A stretch of 43,382 bases of DNA from JAXHTH01 sp034211115. GTDB taxonomy: Bacteria; Planctomycetota; Phycisphaerae; Phycisphaerales; SM1A02. The stretch covers positions 1 to 43,382 of the forward strand of contig JAXHTH010000002.1 in the NCBI GenBank assembly GCA_034211115.1. The letters are read 5' to 3'. Positions 32,188 through 42,306 of the stretch are shown piece by piece (positions within the stretch are counted from its first letter, which is position 1; each line of letters opens with the position of its first letter). The notes beneath the pieces were generated by a model. That model searched no databases, was not told where the DNA came from, and saw only the letters and a program-made list of their open reading frames with translations. A program made the translations under genes and the position numbers.

Positions 32188-33192
32188 ATGCGATCTGCTC
32201 TGCTGGGTGTTCTGGTGGCTCTGGCCTGGGCGATCCCGGGCTGCGTGGGGATGCGGTTCATCATCGAACTCACGCCGAGAAGCGATGATCTGACGGAAAC
32301 GACGGTGCTGGACGATGACGGGGCGGGGCTGGGCGCATCCGCGGGCAAGATCGCCCTCATCGACGTGACCGGCCTGATGATCGACGCCGAGCGGAGGAAG
32401 ATCGTCTCGACCGGCGAGAATCCCGTGGCGCGCTTCGCCGAGGCCCTGCGCAAGGCCGAGCGGGACTCGGATGTCGAGGCGGTCATCGTCCGCATCAACT
32501 CCGCGGGCGGGACGGTCGCCGCCTCTGACTTGATGTATCGTGAACTGAAGCATTTCCGGGCGCAGAGCGAGAAGCCGGTCGTTGTCTTGATGGCCGGCGT
32601 CGCCGCGTCGGGAGGCTATTACCTCTCCTGCGCCGGCGATGAGATCATCGCCCACCCGACGACCATCACCGGCTCGATCGGCGTGGTCATGCAGACGTTC
32701 AACTTCTCCGAGGGCATGAACCGAATCGGGATTCACGCCGACGCCATCACGAGCGGCCCGAACAAGGACGTGGGCAACCCGTTCGAACCGATGCCGGCCG
32801 AGCACAGGGCGCTGCTGCAGGGGATCATCAACGAGTTCTACGAGAACTTCCTCTCCGTCGTGAAGACGAATCGATCTGGTCTGAGCGAGTCGGATATCGC
32901 GTGGATCACTGACGGTCGGATTGTCACCGGCGCACGGGCCGCCGAAGTCGGACTCATCGACGGCCTCGGTGATCTGCGCGATGCGTTTGATGCCGCGAAG
33001 GACCGCGCCGGCCTGCGCACCGCGCGCCTGGTCAAGTACCATCGGCCGATGGAGCATGTCGGCAGCGCGTATGCCCAATCGCCCGTCGGCTCAACACAGG
33101 CGAACCTGCTCGAACTCAACATCGCCGCGCCTCCGCTGTCCGACCAGGTGGGCTTCTATTACCTGTGGGATCCGGCGGTATGGCAGCGGTGA
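32188..33192 (+). CDS. sppA: Signal peptide peptidase SppA (36K type), predicted lipoprotein
   Basis: SppA degrades leftover signal peptides and is a serine protease of family S49. The catalytic dyad is visible: Ser141 in VAASGGYYLS and Lys193 in TSGPNKDVGNPF. The 52-residue spacing equals that of the short Bacillus-type enzyme (Ser147/Lys199). The N-terminus ends in AIPGC, a lipobox-like cleavage site, so the protein is probably lipid-anchored instead of held by a membrane helix. ATG at 32188 has GGGAGG upstream. The stop codon is followed at once by a 7-base repeat array. Confidence 0.92.
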   Translation: MRSALLGVLVALAWAIPGCVGMRFIIELTPRSDDLTETTVLDDDGAGLGASAGKIALIDVTGLMIDAERRKIVSTGENPVARFAEALRKAERDSDVEAVIVRINSAGGTVAASDLMYRELKHFRAQSEKPVVVLMAGVAASGGYYLSCAGDEIIAHPTTITGSIGVVMQTFNFSEGMNRIGIHADAITSGPNKDVGNPFEPMPAEHRALLQGIINEFYENFLSVVKTNRSGLSESDIAWITDGRIVTGARAAEVGLIDGLGDLRDAFDAAKDRAGLRTARLVKYHRPMEHVGSAYAQSPVGSTQANLLELNIAAPPLSDQVGFYYLWDPAVWQR

Positions 33193-33237
33193 GGGATGAG
33201 TGATAAGTGATGAGTGATAAGTGATGGGCGATAAGTG
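33190..33237. repeat. 7-base-period array after sppA stop
   Basis: Units GTGATAA, GTGATGA, GTGATGG and GCGATAA begin at the sppA stop codon and run into element A copy 2, eight bases away. Confidence 0.8.
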
Positions 33238-33244
33238 CGCAGCA

Positions 33245-33359
33245 GCGAGCCGCGGCGTCCCCGCCAGCGGGTCGCGCCCGAGGGGCAGAGACCTGACGTT
33301 GCCCGCACCGCGCACGGGACAATCGACCGCGACCCGCTCGCGAGGACGCGGCGGCTCGC
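33245..33359. repeat. Palindromic dispersed element A, copy 2 (115 bp)
   Basis: The arms 33245-33275 and 33331-33359 are nearly identical to those of copy 1 at 6563-6676, in the same orientation and at the same spacing. The core is clearly related (CGCACGGGA, TCGACCG shared). The remaining 147 bases to the next gene show nothing else. Confidence 0.75.
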
Positions 33360-33506
33360 TTGCCGCGCATCAGAAGTTCAAGCCATCATCGCACCGTGCC
33401 GTTGCGCGAGAAGCGACGAGGCTCGACGGCGCCGGTGACTTCCCTCATGACCTGCGAGAATGTGCATCCCGGCGGCCCGGAATTGGTTATCATCGGGTCC
33501 AATCGG

Positions 33507-34412
33507 ATGAAGCATCCCATGGGCGCAGATCCGCAATCCCCGAGTTCCGATGCACATCAGATCTCCGTCACGGCGCGCCGGCTGCTGGGCGCGATCAGAA
33601 TCCTGCAAGTGGCGGCGGCGCTCTACCTGCTGCGCGCGGGCGTCTCGCTCGTCGTGATCCCGATCGCGCGTCTGCGTGAAGTCCTCTACAACCTGGATCT
33701 GGAAGACGTGAGTGATCTGCTCTTCGTCATTTCGGCCGGCGCATCGCATCTCATCCGTCTGCTCGCGGTCGGAGCGGCTACTCTCGTATTGATCGCGTTG
33801 TGGCGCACGGCCGCCGTGAAGGACAAGCGCATCAGCGAGCCCCTGTATTGGATGGCTGGCGGGCACTTCGTGCTGATCGTTCTCGCGCAGATGGCGATCA
33901 TCGCCGATGGGGCGGCCGAGACCCTCACCGGTCTGCCGATGATCAACACGGGGTCGCTTATCCCGCCCGCTGAGGCGTGGGTCTTCCCGCCTTTCGCCGT
34001 CGTGTCGGCCATCGGCTGCGCGATGATCGCAGCTCGCTTCAATCAGGCTCTTGAGGGACGGCTGATGTCAGCGAAGCGGGTCAGAGCGCTGGCGGGTTCG
34101 GCGATTCTGCTCATTTCTGTCGCGGTCGGCCTGCTCTTGATCACACGCTGGCTTTTCCCCCCACGGCTTGGACCGCCGCTGGACTCGACCATGTTCGAAG
34201 CGCTGTCCGGGCTTCGCCTCTCCGGCGGCGCCTGCGCGTGGTTCGTCTGGCAAAGTTGGCTGCTCATCGAAATGATCATCGTGGGTCATTCCTTGCGGCG
34301 TTTTGTGAGCGGCGGTTTCTGTCCGAAGTGCGGCTATTATGTTGGCGACCGCATCGCCGAGAACTGTCCGGAATGCGGGTGGGGACGCGGTCCGGCGCGG
34401 GGCGCGGTGTGA
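33507..34412 (+). CDS. Multi-pass membrane protein with C-terminal zinc ribbon, function unknown
   Basis: From ATG 33507 (or 33519) the product has about 300 residues. Six or so membrane helices can be seen (for example LLAVGAATLVLIALWRTAA, HFVLIVLAQMAIIADGA, GSAILLISVAVGLLLITRW, WLLIEMIIVGHSL). At the cytoplasmic C-terminus, CPKCGYYVGDRIAENCPECG is a four-cysteine zinc ribbon. Ribbons of this kind at the end of membrane proteins are frequent in planctomycetes. The gene looks less GC-rich than the housekeeping genes around it. No strong ribosome site is seen, and the function is unknown. Confidence 0.75.
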   Translation: MKHPMGADPQSPSSDAHQISVTARRLLGAIRILQVAAALYLLRAGVSLVVIPIARLREVLYNLDLEDVSDLLFVISAGASHLIRLLAVGAATLVLIALWRTAAVKDKRISEPLYWMAGGHFVLIVLAQMAIIADGAAETLTGLPMINTGSLIPPAEAWVFPPFAVVSAIGCAMIAARFNQALEGRLMSAKRVRALAGSAILLISVAVGLLLITRWLFPPRLGPPLDSTMFEALSGLRLSGGACAWFVWQSWLLIEMIIVGHSLRRFVSGGFCPKCGYYVGDRIAENCPECGWGRGPARGAV

Positions 34413-34505
34413 GCGCGCGGCAAACAGTATCCATTCAAGGGGCCGGTTTGCCGAAGAAGGGGAACAGGCGTCCAACGCCGGATCGCCGTTGGGAAGGAGC
34501 GTTCG

Positions 34506-34919
34506 ATGAGCCAGATGCCGCCGCCCCCGGAACAGCCGCCGCCGGATCAGTCATGGTCGCCGGGTGAGCCCCCGGAACAGCCGATGCCGCCGACGATTCT
34601 TGGGGCGCCGGGGGTGCCGGCCCCGCGCGAGGCGCCGGGGGCGACGGCCGGGCTGGTGCTGGGCATCTGCTCCATCGTCTTCTCCTGGCCCATCCTCGGC
34701 CTGATCCTCGCGTGGATCGGCTTCGTCAAGTCGCGCGAGGCCAAGGCATACTGCGAGTTGAATCCGGGTGTGTATTCCAACTACGGCGTGGCCCAGGGCG
34801 GGTACATCTGCTCGATCATCGGCCTCTGCCTCGGCGCCTTCACCACCCTCTGCGGCTGCGGCTACTTCGCCATCGTGGCCATGGCCATCGCGGGCAGCGC
34901 GGCGGCGGGGGCCGGGTGA
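34506..34919 (+). CDS. DUF4190-like small membrane protein (137 aa)
   Basis: A Pro-rich cytoplasmic N-terminus (residues 1-45) leads to two hydrophobic hairpin segments: TAGLVLGICSIVFSWPILGLILAWIGF and the C-terminal GGYICSIIGLCLGAFTTLCG plus following residues. This pattern (GLVLGI...GLILAW) is typical of the DUF4190 family of small membrane proteins, whose role is not known. ATG at 34506 has a clear AAGGAG. It lies 42 bp upstream of the nucleotidyltransferase gene on the same strand. Confidence 0.8.
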   Translation: MSQMPPPPEQPPPDQSWSPGEPPEQPMPPTILGAPGVPAPREAPGATAGLVLGICSIVFSWPILGLILAWIGFVKSREAKAYCELNPGVYSNYGVAQGGYICSIIGLCLGAFTTLCGCGYFAIVAMAIAGSAAAGAG

Positions 34920-34961
34920 GTCGCGTTCTTTCCCGCACCGGACGTCTACAATGGACGCGCT

Positions 34962-35543
34962 GTGAACACGATCTCATTCCGAGCTCACGTGATGGCGGTT
35001 GATCGGGTGGAGAAGCGACTGCGGCGGGTCACGGCGGCGCTGGATGCCGCGGGGATCCCGTATGCCGTCATCGGCGGCAATGCCGTGGCGGCGTGGATCG
35101 GCCGTGTCGATCCCAGCGCCACGCGGGCGACGAAGGATGTCGACCTGCTCGTGGCGCGCGGCGATCTGGGTCGCATTACGCACGTGATGGATGAACTGGG
35201 CTATCGCCGCGAAGATCTGCGGGGGCTGGTGCTGTTCGTCGATCCCGAGGAGCCGAGTCGCCGCGCGGGCGTTCATCTGGTCTGGGCCGGGGAGCTTGTG
35301 CGGCCATCCTACACAGCTCCGGCGCCGGCTGTGGACGAAGCCGTTCGTGATCCGGAGGGCTTTCTCGTGCTCGATCTCGCTGCGCTGGTGCGGATGAAGC
35401 TGACCTCGTTCCGCGACATCGATCGCGTGCACATCGCCGACATGCTGCGCGTGGGGCTGATCGACGAAATGGTGCGCGACGGGCTCGCGGATGAACTGCG
35501 GCAGCGGCTGAGCCTGATCGAGCGGTCGATTGATGATCAGTAG
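34962..35543 (+). CDS. Nucleotidyltransferase-fold protein (193 aa)
   Basis: The N-terminal half has the polymerase-beta-like pattern YAVIGGNAVAAWIGR followed by ATKDVDLLVAR, where the DxD acids would bind Mg-NTP. This resembles stand-alone minimal nucleotidyltransferases, some of which are toxins or antitoxins of AbiE-type pairs. The C-terminal half has DLAALVRMKLTSFRDIDRVHIADML, which is common in that group. The start is a GTG at 34962. A TACAAT box at 34947-34952 would put the mRNA start within about three bases of it, so the message may be leaderless. No obvious partner toxin or antitoxin gene is adjacent. Confidence 0.78.
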   Translation: MNTISFRAHVMAVDRVEKRLRRVTAALDAAGIPYAVIGGNAVAAWIGRVDPSATRATKDVDLLVARGDLGRITHVMDELGYRREDLRGLVLFVDPEEPSRRAGVHLVWAGELVRPSYTAPAPAVDEAVRDPEGFLVLDLAALVRMKLTSFRDIDRVHIADMLRVGLIDEMVRDGLADELRQRLSLIERSIDDQ

Positions 35544-35585
35544 CATGGATGGAGGCGACGGCGTGCCGCCCGATCCGCGCGTTGC

Positions 35586-35613
35586 ACGCGGGTGAACCGC
35601 GTCGCGAAACGGG
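35586..35613. repeat. Short dispersed repeat C, copy 2
   Basis: Same 28-base segment as at 8508-8536, with two substitutions (ACGCGGGTGAACCGCGTC). It is followed directly by the composite 7-base/hairpin array. Confidence 0.6.
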
Positions 35614-35932
35614 TTATTGCTCATCGCACGAGTGAACGGTCCGCACAGCGGACCCTGCGAGCTTATCGCTCATCGCTCATCGCACCGCCGACTCCCGCCC
35701 CCGGAATGCGATCGCTGGCGGTGGCACCCGCCTCATCGCTCATCGCTCATCGTTCATCGCACCGCCGACTCCCTTCGGTCGCTGGCGGTGGCACCCGCCT
35801 CATCGCGCATCGCTTATCGCTCATCGCACCGCCGACTCCCGCCCCCGGAAAGCGGTCGCTGGCGGTGGCACCCGCCTCCTCACTCATCTCGACACGCCCC
35901 CCTGATCCCTGATGGCTGATCCCTGATCACTT
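35614..35932. repeat. Composite repeat tract: 7-base arrays alternating with hairpin element B
   Basis: After a perfect hairpin GGTCCGC-ACA-GCGGACC (35638-35654) come 7-base units (GCTCATC). Three copies of element B follow (35683-35732, 35760-35799, 35827-35876), separated by two spacers of exactly 27 bases made of the same units. The tract ends with a different 7-base array (GATCAGG on the minus strand, 35902-35932) that begins five bases after the sucB stop. It fills the gap between two converging genes. Confidence 0.8.
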
Positions 35933-35936
35933 CCCC

Positions 35937-37292
35937 TCACACCTCCAGCAACATGCGCTCGGGGTTCTCGATGCATTCCTTGATGTGGACGAGGAAGCGG
36001 ACGGCCTGCTCGCCGTCGACGACGCGGTGATCGTAGCTGAGGGCGAGGTACATCATCGGCCTGAGGACGAGCTCACCCGGGTTGTTCGGATCCTCGACCG
36101 CGCGCTTCATGATCTTGTGCATGCCGAGAATGCCCGACTGGGGGGGATTGAGGATCGGCGTGGACATGAGCGAGCCGTAGATCCCGCCATTGGAGATGGT
36201 GAACGTCCCGCCGGTCATCTCCTCGATGGACAGCCGGCCGTTCTGCGCCCGGGAGGCGAGGTCCTTGATCTTCGCCTCGATGGCGGCGAACGACATGAGC
36301 TCGGCGTTGCGGAGCACGGGGACGACGAGGCCGCGGGGCGTGCCGACCGCGATCGAGATGTCCTGGTAATCGTGGTACTCGATCTCGTTGTCGATGATGT
36401 AGGAGTTCACCCCCGGAAACTGCTTGAGGGCGGAGACGGCCGCCTTGACGAAGAAGCTCATGAACCCCAGCCCCACGCCGTGCTTCTCGAGGAATGTGTC
36501 CTTGTGCCGCTTGCGGAGGCGGATGACCTCGCTCATGTCCGCCTCGTTGAAGGTGGTGAGCATGGCCGCGGTGCGCTGGGCGGCGACGAGGCGCTCGGCG
36601 AGGCGAAGACGAAGGCGGCTGAGCTTCTCGCGCCGCGTGCCGCGCATCGAGACGGGAAGGTCCGCAGCGCCGCCATCTTCGGGAGCGGAGACGGTCTGTT
36701 CCGATACCGCGGGCAGGGTCGACTCGTCGCCATCGTGTGGCGCGCCGCCCGCTGCGGCAGCGGTCCCACTTCCGGGGGCCGCCGCGATGACATCCGACTT
36801 GGTGATGCGTCCGGAGGGGCCGGTGCCGCGGACGGTGTCGAGATCGACGCCTTTCTCCGCCGCGATCTTGCGCGCCAGCGGCGTGACGCGGCCTCCGGAA
36901 GCGTTTTCGCCTCCGTCGCCGGCGCCGGATGCGGTCGCGGTGGCGACCTCGACGCGGGTGGCGATCTCGTCGGTCTTCTTCGCGGGTTGTTCGGAACGCC
37001 CGCGCGGCGGCGGCTTCTCCTCGGTCTCCGCCCTCTCTTCTGGTCTTCCTTCCGGGGGCTCCGGATCGATGGTGCCGATGACATCGCCGACGTTCATCTC
37101 CTCGCCCTGCTCGGCGGTGATGGTGAGCACGCCGGACTCGGGGGCGGGGACTTCCAGGGCGGCCTTGTCCGATTCGATCTCCACCAGCGGCTCGTCCTTC
37201 TCGACCCACTCGCCGGAGGATTTCAGCCACGCGCCGACGGAGACGTCGGTGATCGATTCGCCGGGGCTGGGGATGGTGATGTCGACGGGCAT
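35937..37292 (-). CDS. sucB: 2-oxoglutarate dehydrogenase E2, dihydrolipoamide succinyltransferase
   Basis: E2 forms the core of the 2-oxoglutarate dehydrogenase complex and moves the succinyl group from lipoamide to CoA. From ATG 37292 the 451 residues show a lipoyl domain (VEIESDKAALEVPAPESG, modified Lys in SDKA), an acidic and Ala/Pro-rich linker, an E1/E3-binding domain (TPLARKIAAEKGVDLDTVRG) and the catalytic domain ending in YDHRVVDGEQAVRFL. The RLRLRLAERLVAAQRTAAMLTTFNE block is typical of succinyltransferases. The gene lies downstream of sucA on the same strand, separated by an inverted pair of 7-base arrays, so co-transcription must pass a large hairpin. Confidence 0.94.
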   Translation of the reverse strand: MPVDITIPSPGESITDVSVGAWLKSSGEWVEKDEPLVEIESDKAALEVPAPESGVLTITAEQGEEMNVGDVIGTIDPEPPEGRPEERAETEEKPPPRGRSEQPAKKTDEIATRVEVATATASGAGDGGENASGGRVTPLARKIAAEKGVDLDTVRGTGPSGRITKSDVIAAAPGSGTAAAAGGAPHDGDESTLPAVSEQTVSAPEDGGAADLPVSMRGTRREKLSRLRLRLAERLVAAQRTAAMLTTFNEADMSEVIRLRKRHKDTFLEKHGVGLGFMSFFVKAAVSALKQFPGVNSYIIDNEIEYHDYQDISIAVGTPRGLVVPVLRNAELMSFAAIEAKIKDLASRAQNGRLSIEEMTGGTFTISNGGIYGSLMSTPILNPPQSGILGMHKIMKRAVEDPNNPGELVLRPMMYLALSYDHRVVDGEQAVRFLVHIKECIENPERMLLEV

Positions 37293-37308
37293 GGGGGTTC
37301 CGGGGGGT

Positions 37309-37478
37309 GTTGGCTCTTGGCTATTGGCCTTTGGCTGTTGGCTTCTGACTGTTGGAGGGCTTGGGGATGATCGCCACCCAGGGATGATACGCCTGAGGTC
37401 TTCGGGACCGATCACCGGCCGTCACTGGCCGCCGGCTGACGACTTGCGGCCAACAGCCAACAGCCAAAAGCCAACAGC
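37309..37478. repeat. Facing pair of 7-base arrays between sucA and sucB
   Basis: The left array 37309-37355 has units TTGGCTA, TTGGCCT, TTGGCTG. The right array 37448-37478 has units CAACAGC and CAAAAGC. They are inverted copies (17 of 18 in the best stretch) around about 92 bases. The right array begins about seven bases after the sucA stop. The left one ends 16 bases from the sucB start. Confidence 0.8.
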
Positions 37479-37485
37479 TCATCCT

Positions 37486-40392
<2,907 letters not shown>

Positions 40393-40637
40393 CAGAGATT
40401 GTCCCAAGTCGTTGCCATAAATGGACTTGCGCGTCCTGCCGCCCGCTCTTCAGCGGCGAGCGCGTCGCCTCGGGGCGGGCAGGATCAAGGATACTAACCC
40501 CCTCCGCGGCGATTCTCCTCCCTGCACGCGGTATTCTCCGGGGCCTCCGGCGGACCGAGACATCTTCCCGGCCGAGCCGGAACGCGGTGATTCGACTTCC
40601 GACGGCGCTCCGGGCTCGGATGGCACGTGGATCGGGC

Positions 40638-40666
40638 TTGACAACGCACCGGAAGGAGTCGATACT
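40638..40666 (+). promoter_or_regulatory. Sigma-70-type promoter with no gene in front of it
   Basis: TTGACA (40638-40643), 17 bases, GATACT (40661-40666). It points rightward into the 3' end of the leftward DUF3800 gene. The 327-bp gap holding it (40393-40719) has no convincing gene. Confidence 0.5.
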
Positions 40667-40689
40667 TTAGGAGCCCTGCTTGCCCGAAG

Positions 40690-40708
40690 CCCGACGCGCC
40701 GCGTCGGG
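40690..40708. terminator. Hairpin downstream of the DUF3800 gene
   Basis: CCCGACGC-GCC-GCGTCGGG is a perfect 8-bp stem about a dozen bases beyond the DUF3800 stop codon. It lacks a T run on the minus strand, so it is only a possible terminator. Confidence 0.35.
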
Positions 40709-40719
40709 TACAAGGTAGG

Positions 40720-41586
40720 TCAAGTGGGGTTCTTTCTTTTCCACGCCTTGGTCTTCTCCTCCTGGTAGTCGTGGTCGCTGGGCTTGAAGGACCAGTGCCG
40801 ATATGCGTCGAGCCAGCGGCTGGCGCGGCCGTGCTCGTGGCCGGAGGTGATCCCGATGTTGAAGTGCGGCTGACCCCGCAGCTCGCAGATGAGTGCTCGG
40901 ATTGTCTCGTACAGCTTCTCCTTGGCGATCGTGCGCCTGGCCCGTCTCGGCTTTCCCGGCGGCTTGAGGCGGTGCTTGTCGTTGAGGCGAAACTGCATCG
41001 CTCCCAGAACGACATCAAGGCACTGCATCAGCACGTGGTCGTGTGATCGCACTTCGGTGATATCCTCGGCGCGCATGCGGATGTCGGCGCTTCGGAAGCC
41101 CTGGGTTCGCTCCAGCGCCTTGATGAACCCCTTGAACTGCTGAACCTGTTCGCCGGTATCCGGGAACTGGTCGAAGTAGAGCCGGAGCCAGGTTCCTCCC
41201 TGCTGCCGCGGAATAAACTGGAGTCCGAACGCGTGCTTGATGAATTGGTAGTAGAGACGGTAATAGCTTGAGCCGATCTGCTCATGGGTCAGCCCCGTCG
41301 GTTCCAAGGCCGCCTGCCGGAACATGACGCGCACCTTGGCGTGGCCATCTCGCAATTCGGTGAAGAACGCCGTCATGAGTGCCTGATACTTCGGGAGGTA
41401 GCGATCGGTGACCTTCTGCCATTTCACTTCGGCCCGCAGATTCTGCTCCGCCTTCACACGATCAAGCCGCCTCGTGACCGGTTCATAAGCCGACGCCCCG
41501 ATCAGTACGCCGCCGTAGAAGTTGCAGAAGTGGGGCCCGCCCTTTTCAGATTCGTCGCAAAACAGGATGTATTCGCGCTCCGGCAT
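40720..41586 (-). CDS. DUF3800 domain protein (288 aa)
   Basis: The N-terminus EYILFCDESEKGG has the DES motif of DUF3800, followed by FYGGVLI and a central RAEVKWQKVT. The family has an RNase H-like fold and is often found in mobile or defence-related regions. The biochemical role is unproven. Later acidic positions lie in LRLYFDQFPDTGEQ and CLDVVLGAMQF. A Lys/Arg-rich stretch (PGKPRRARRTIAKEK) and a basic tail suggest nucleic-acid contact. The gene appears less GC-rich than its neighbours, has no Shine-Dalgarno sequence, and starts about six bases from a predicted transcription start. No partner gene is adjacent. Confidence 0.85.
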   Translation of the reverse strand: MPEREYILFCDESEKGGPHFCNFYGGVLIGASAYEPVTRRLDRVKAEQNLRAEVKWQKVTDRYLPKYQALMTAFFTELRDGHAKVRVMFRQAALEPTGLTHEQIGSSYYRLYYQFIKHAFGLQFIPRQQGGTWLRLYFDQFPDTGEQVQQFKGFIKALERTQGFRSADIRMRAEDITEVRSHDHVLMQCLDVVLGAMQFRLNDKHRLKPPGKPRRARRTIAKEKLYETIRALICELRGQPHFNIGITSGHEHGRASRWLDAYRHWSFKPSDHDYQEEKTKAWKRKNPT

Positions 41587-41598
41587 GTGTGTGGCCGG

Positions 41599-41627
41599 AT
41601 TCTACGATCGATTCACACTGCTGTCAG
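41599..41627 (-). promoter_or_regulatory. Promoter of the DUF3800 gene, giving a near-leaderless mRNA
   Basis: On the minus strand CTGACA and TAGAAT are separated by 17 bases, each one mismatch from consensus. The start of transcription would fall near 41592, about six bases before the ATG. Confidence 0.6.
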
Positions 41628-41771
41628 ATTCGCGATCGGGATGGCCCGCTTACCAAACGGCACGTCGGACTGCCTGCACCCGCCGGCCGGACCGCGCCTC
41701 GCGCATGAAGCAGACCCTATCCGGCACGCGGCGTGACCTTCGACGACTCAGGCCGCGCCCGCGCCGGTGAC

Positions 41772-42251
41772 CTAACTCTGTTCGGTCTTCTCTGTCATCC
41801 GCTCGCCCTCCGCCGGTTGGACGAATCGCGTTGACCGTCCGCCCCAGCGGAGGATCACCGTCGTGCCCAGCACGGCGGCGGCGGCGAAGAGGGCGGCGAT
41901 CCACCACAGCCCCGCCTCGCCCCGCGTCAGTGTCAGGGCGCTGAGGCTCACCATGAGCCACATGAGCGCGATGGCCGTCACCTTCGCCCGCCGCGGCATC
42001 GCGCGGCTGCCGTCCAGGTAGCGCAGGTACGGCGCGAAGAACCGATTGCGGATCAGCCGATCCTCCAGCCACGGGCAGCTCTTCGTGAAGAGGAACGACG
42101 CCATGAGCAGGAAGACCGTCGTCGGCAGGCCGGGCAGGACCACGCCCACCGCCCCCAGCGCCACGCACACCACGCCCAGCGCCGCCAGTATCCACCGGCG
42201 CAGGCGCTCCGGCGCCCGCCCGCCGACGTGTGCTGACTCCTGAGCGCTCAT
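41772..42251 (-). CDS. DUF454 (YbaN-type) inner-membrane protein
   Basis: The 159-residue protein has the YbaN pattern: an N-terminal hairpin of two helices (WILAALGVVCVALGAVGVVLPGLPTTVFLLMA) containing the signature GVVLPGLPTTVFLL, then FLFTKSCPWLEDRLIRNRFF, a short basic loop, and two more helices (about 90-130). The family is widespread, sometimes next to heme- or respiration-related genes, with no established function. ATG at 42251 has AGGA upstream. It lies 55 bp downstream of the catalase gene on the same strand. Confidence 0.92.
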   Translation of the reverse strand: MSAQESAHVGGRAPERLRRWILAALGVVCVALGAVGVVLPGLPTTVFLLMASFLFTKSCPWLEDRLIRNRFFAPYLRYLDGSRAMPRRAKVTAIALMWLMVSLSALTLTRGEAGLWWIAALFAAAAVLGTTVILRWGGRSTRFVQPAEGERMTEKTEQS

Positions 42252-42306
42252 TGCCGCGATCCTATCCGGCGAGGTCGCGCGGGGCGTGTGGGGCGTGAAG
42301 TTCTCT

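Noticed and set aside
35683..35876. CRISPR-like regular repeat/spacer array
   Set aside because: The two 27-base spacers are themselves near-copies of a 7-base unit, the repeats vary in length, and no cas gene is present.
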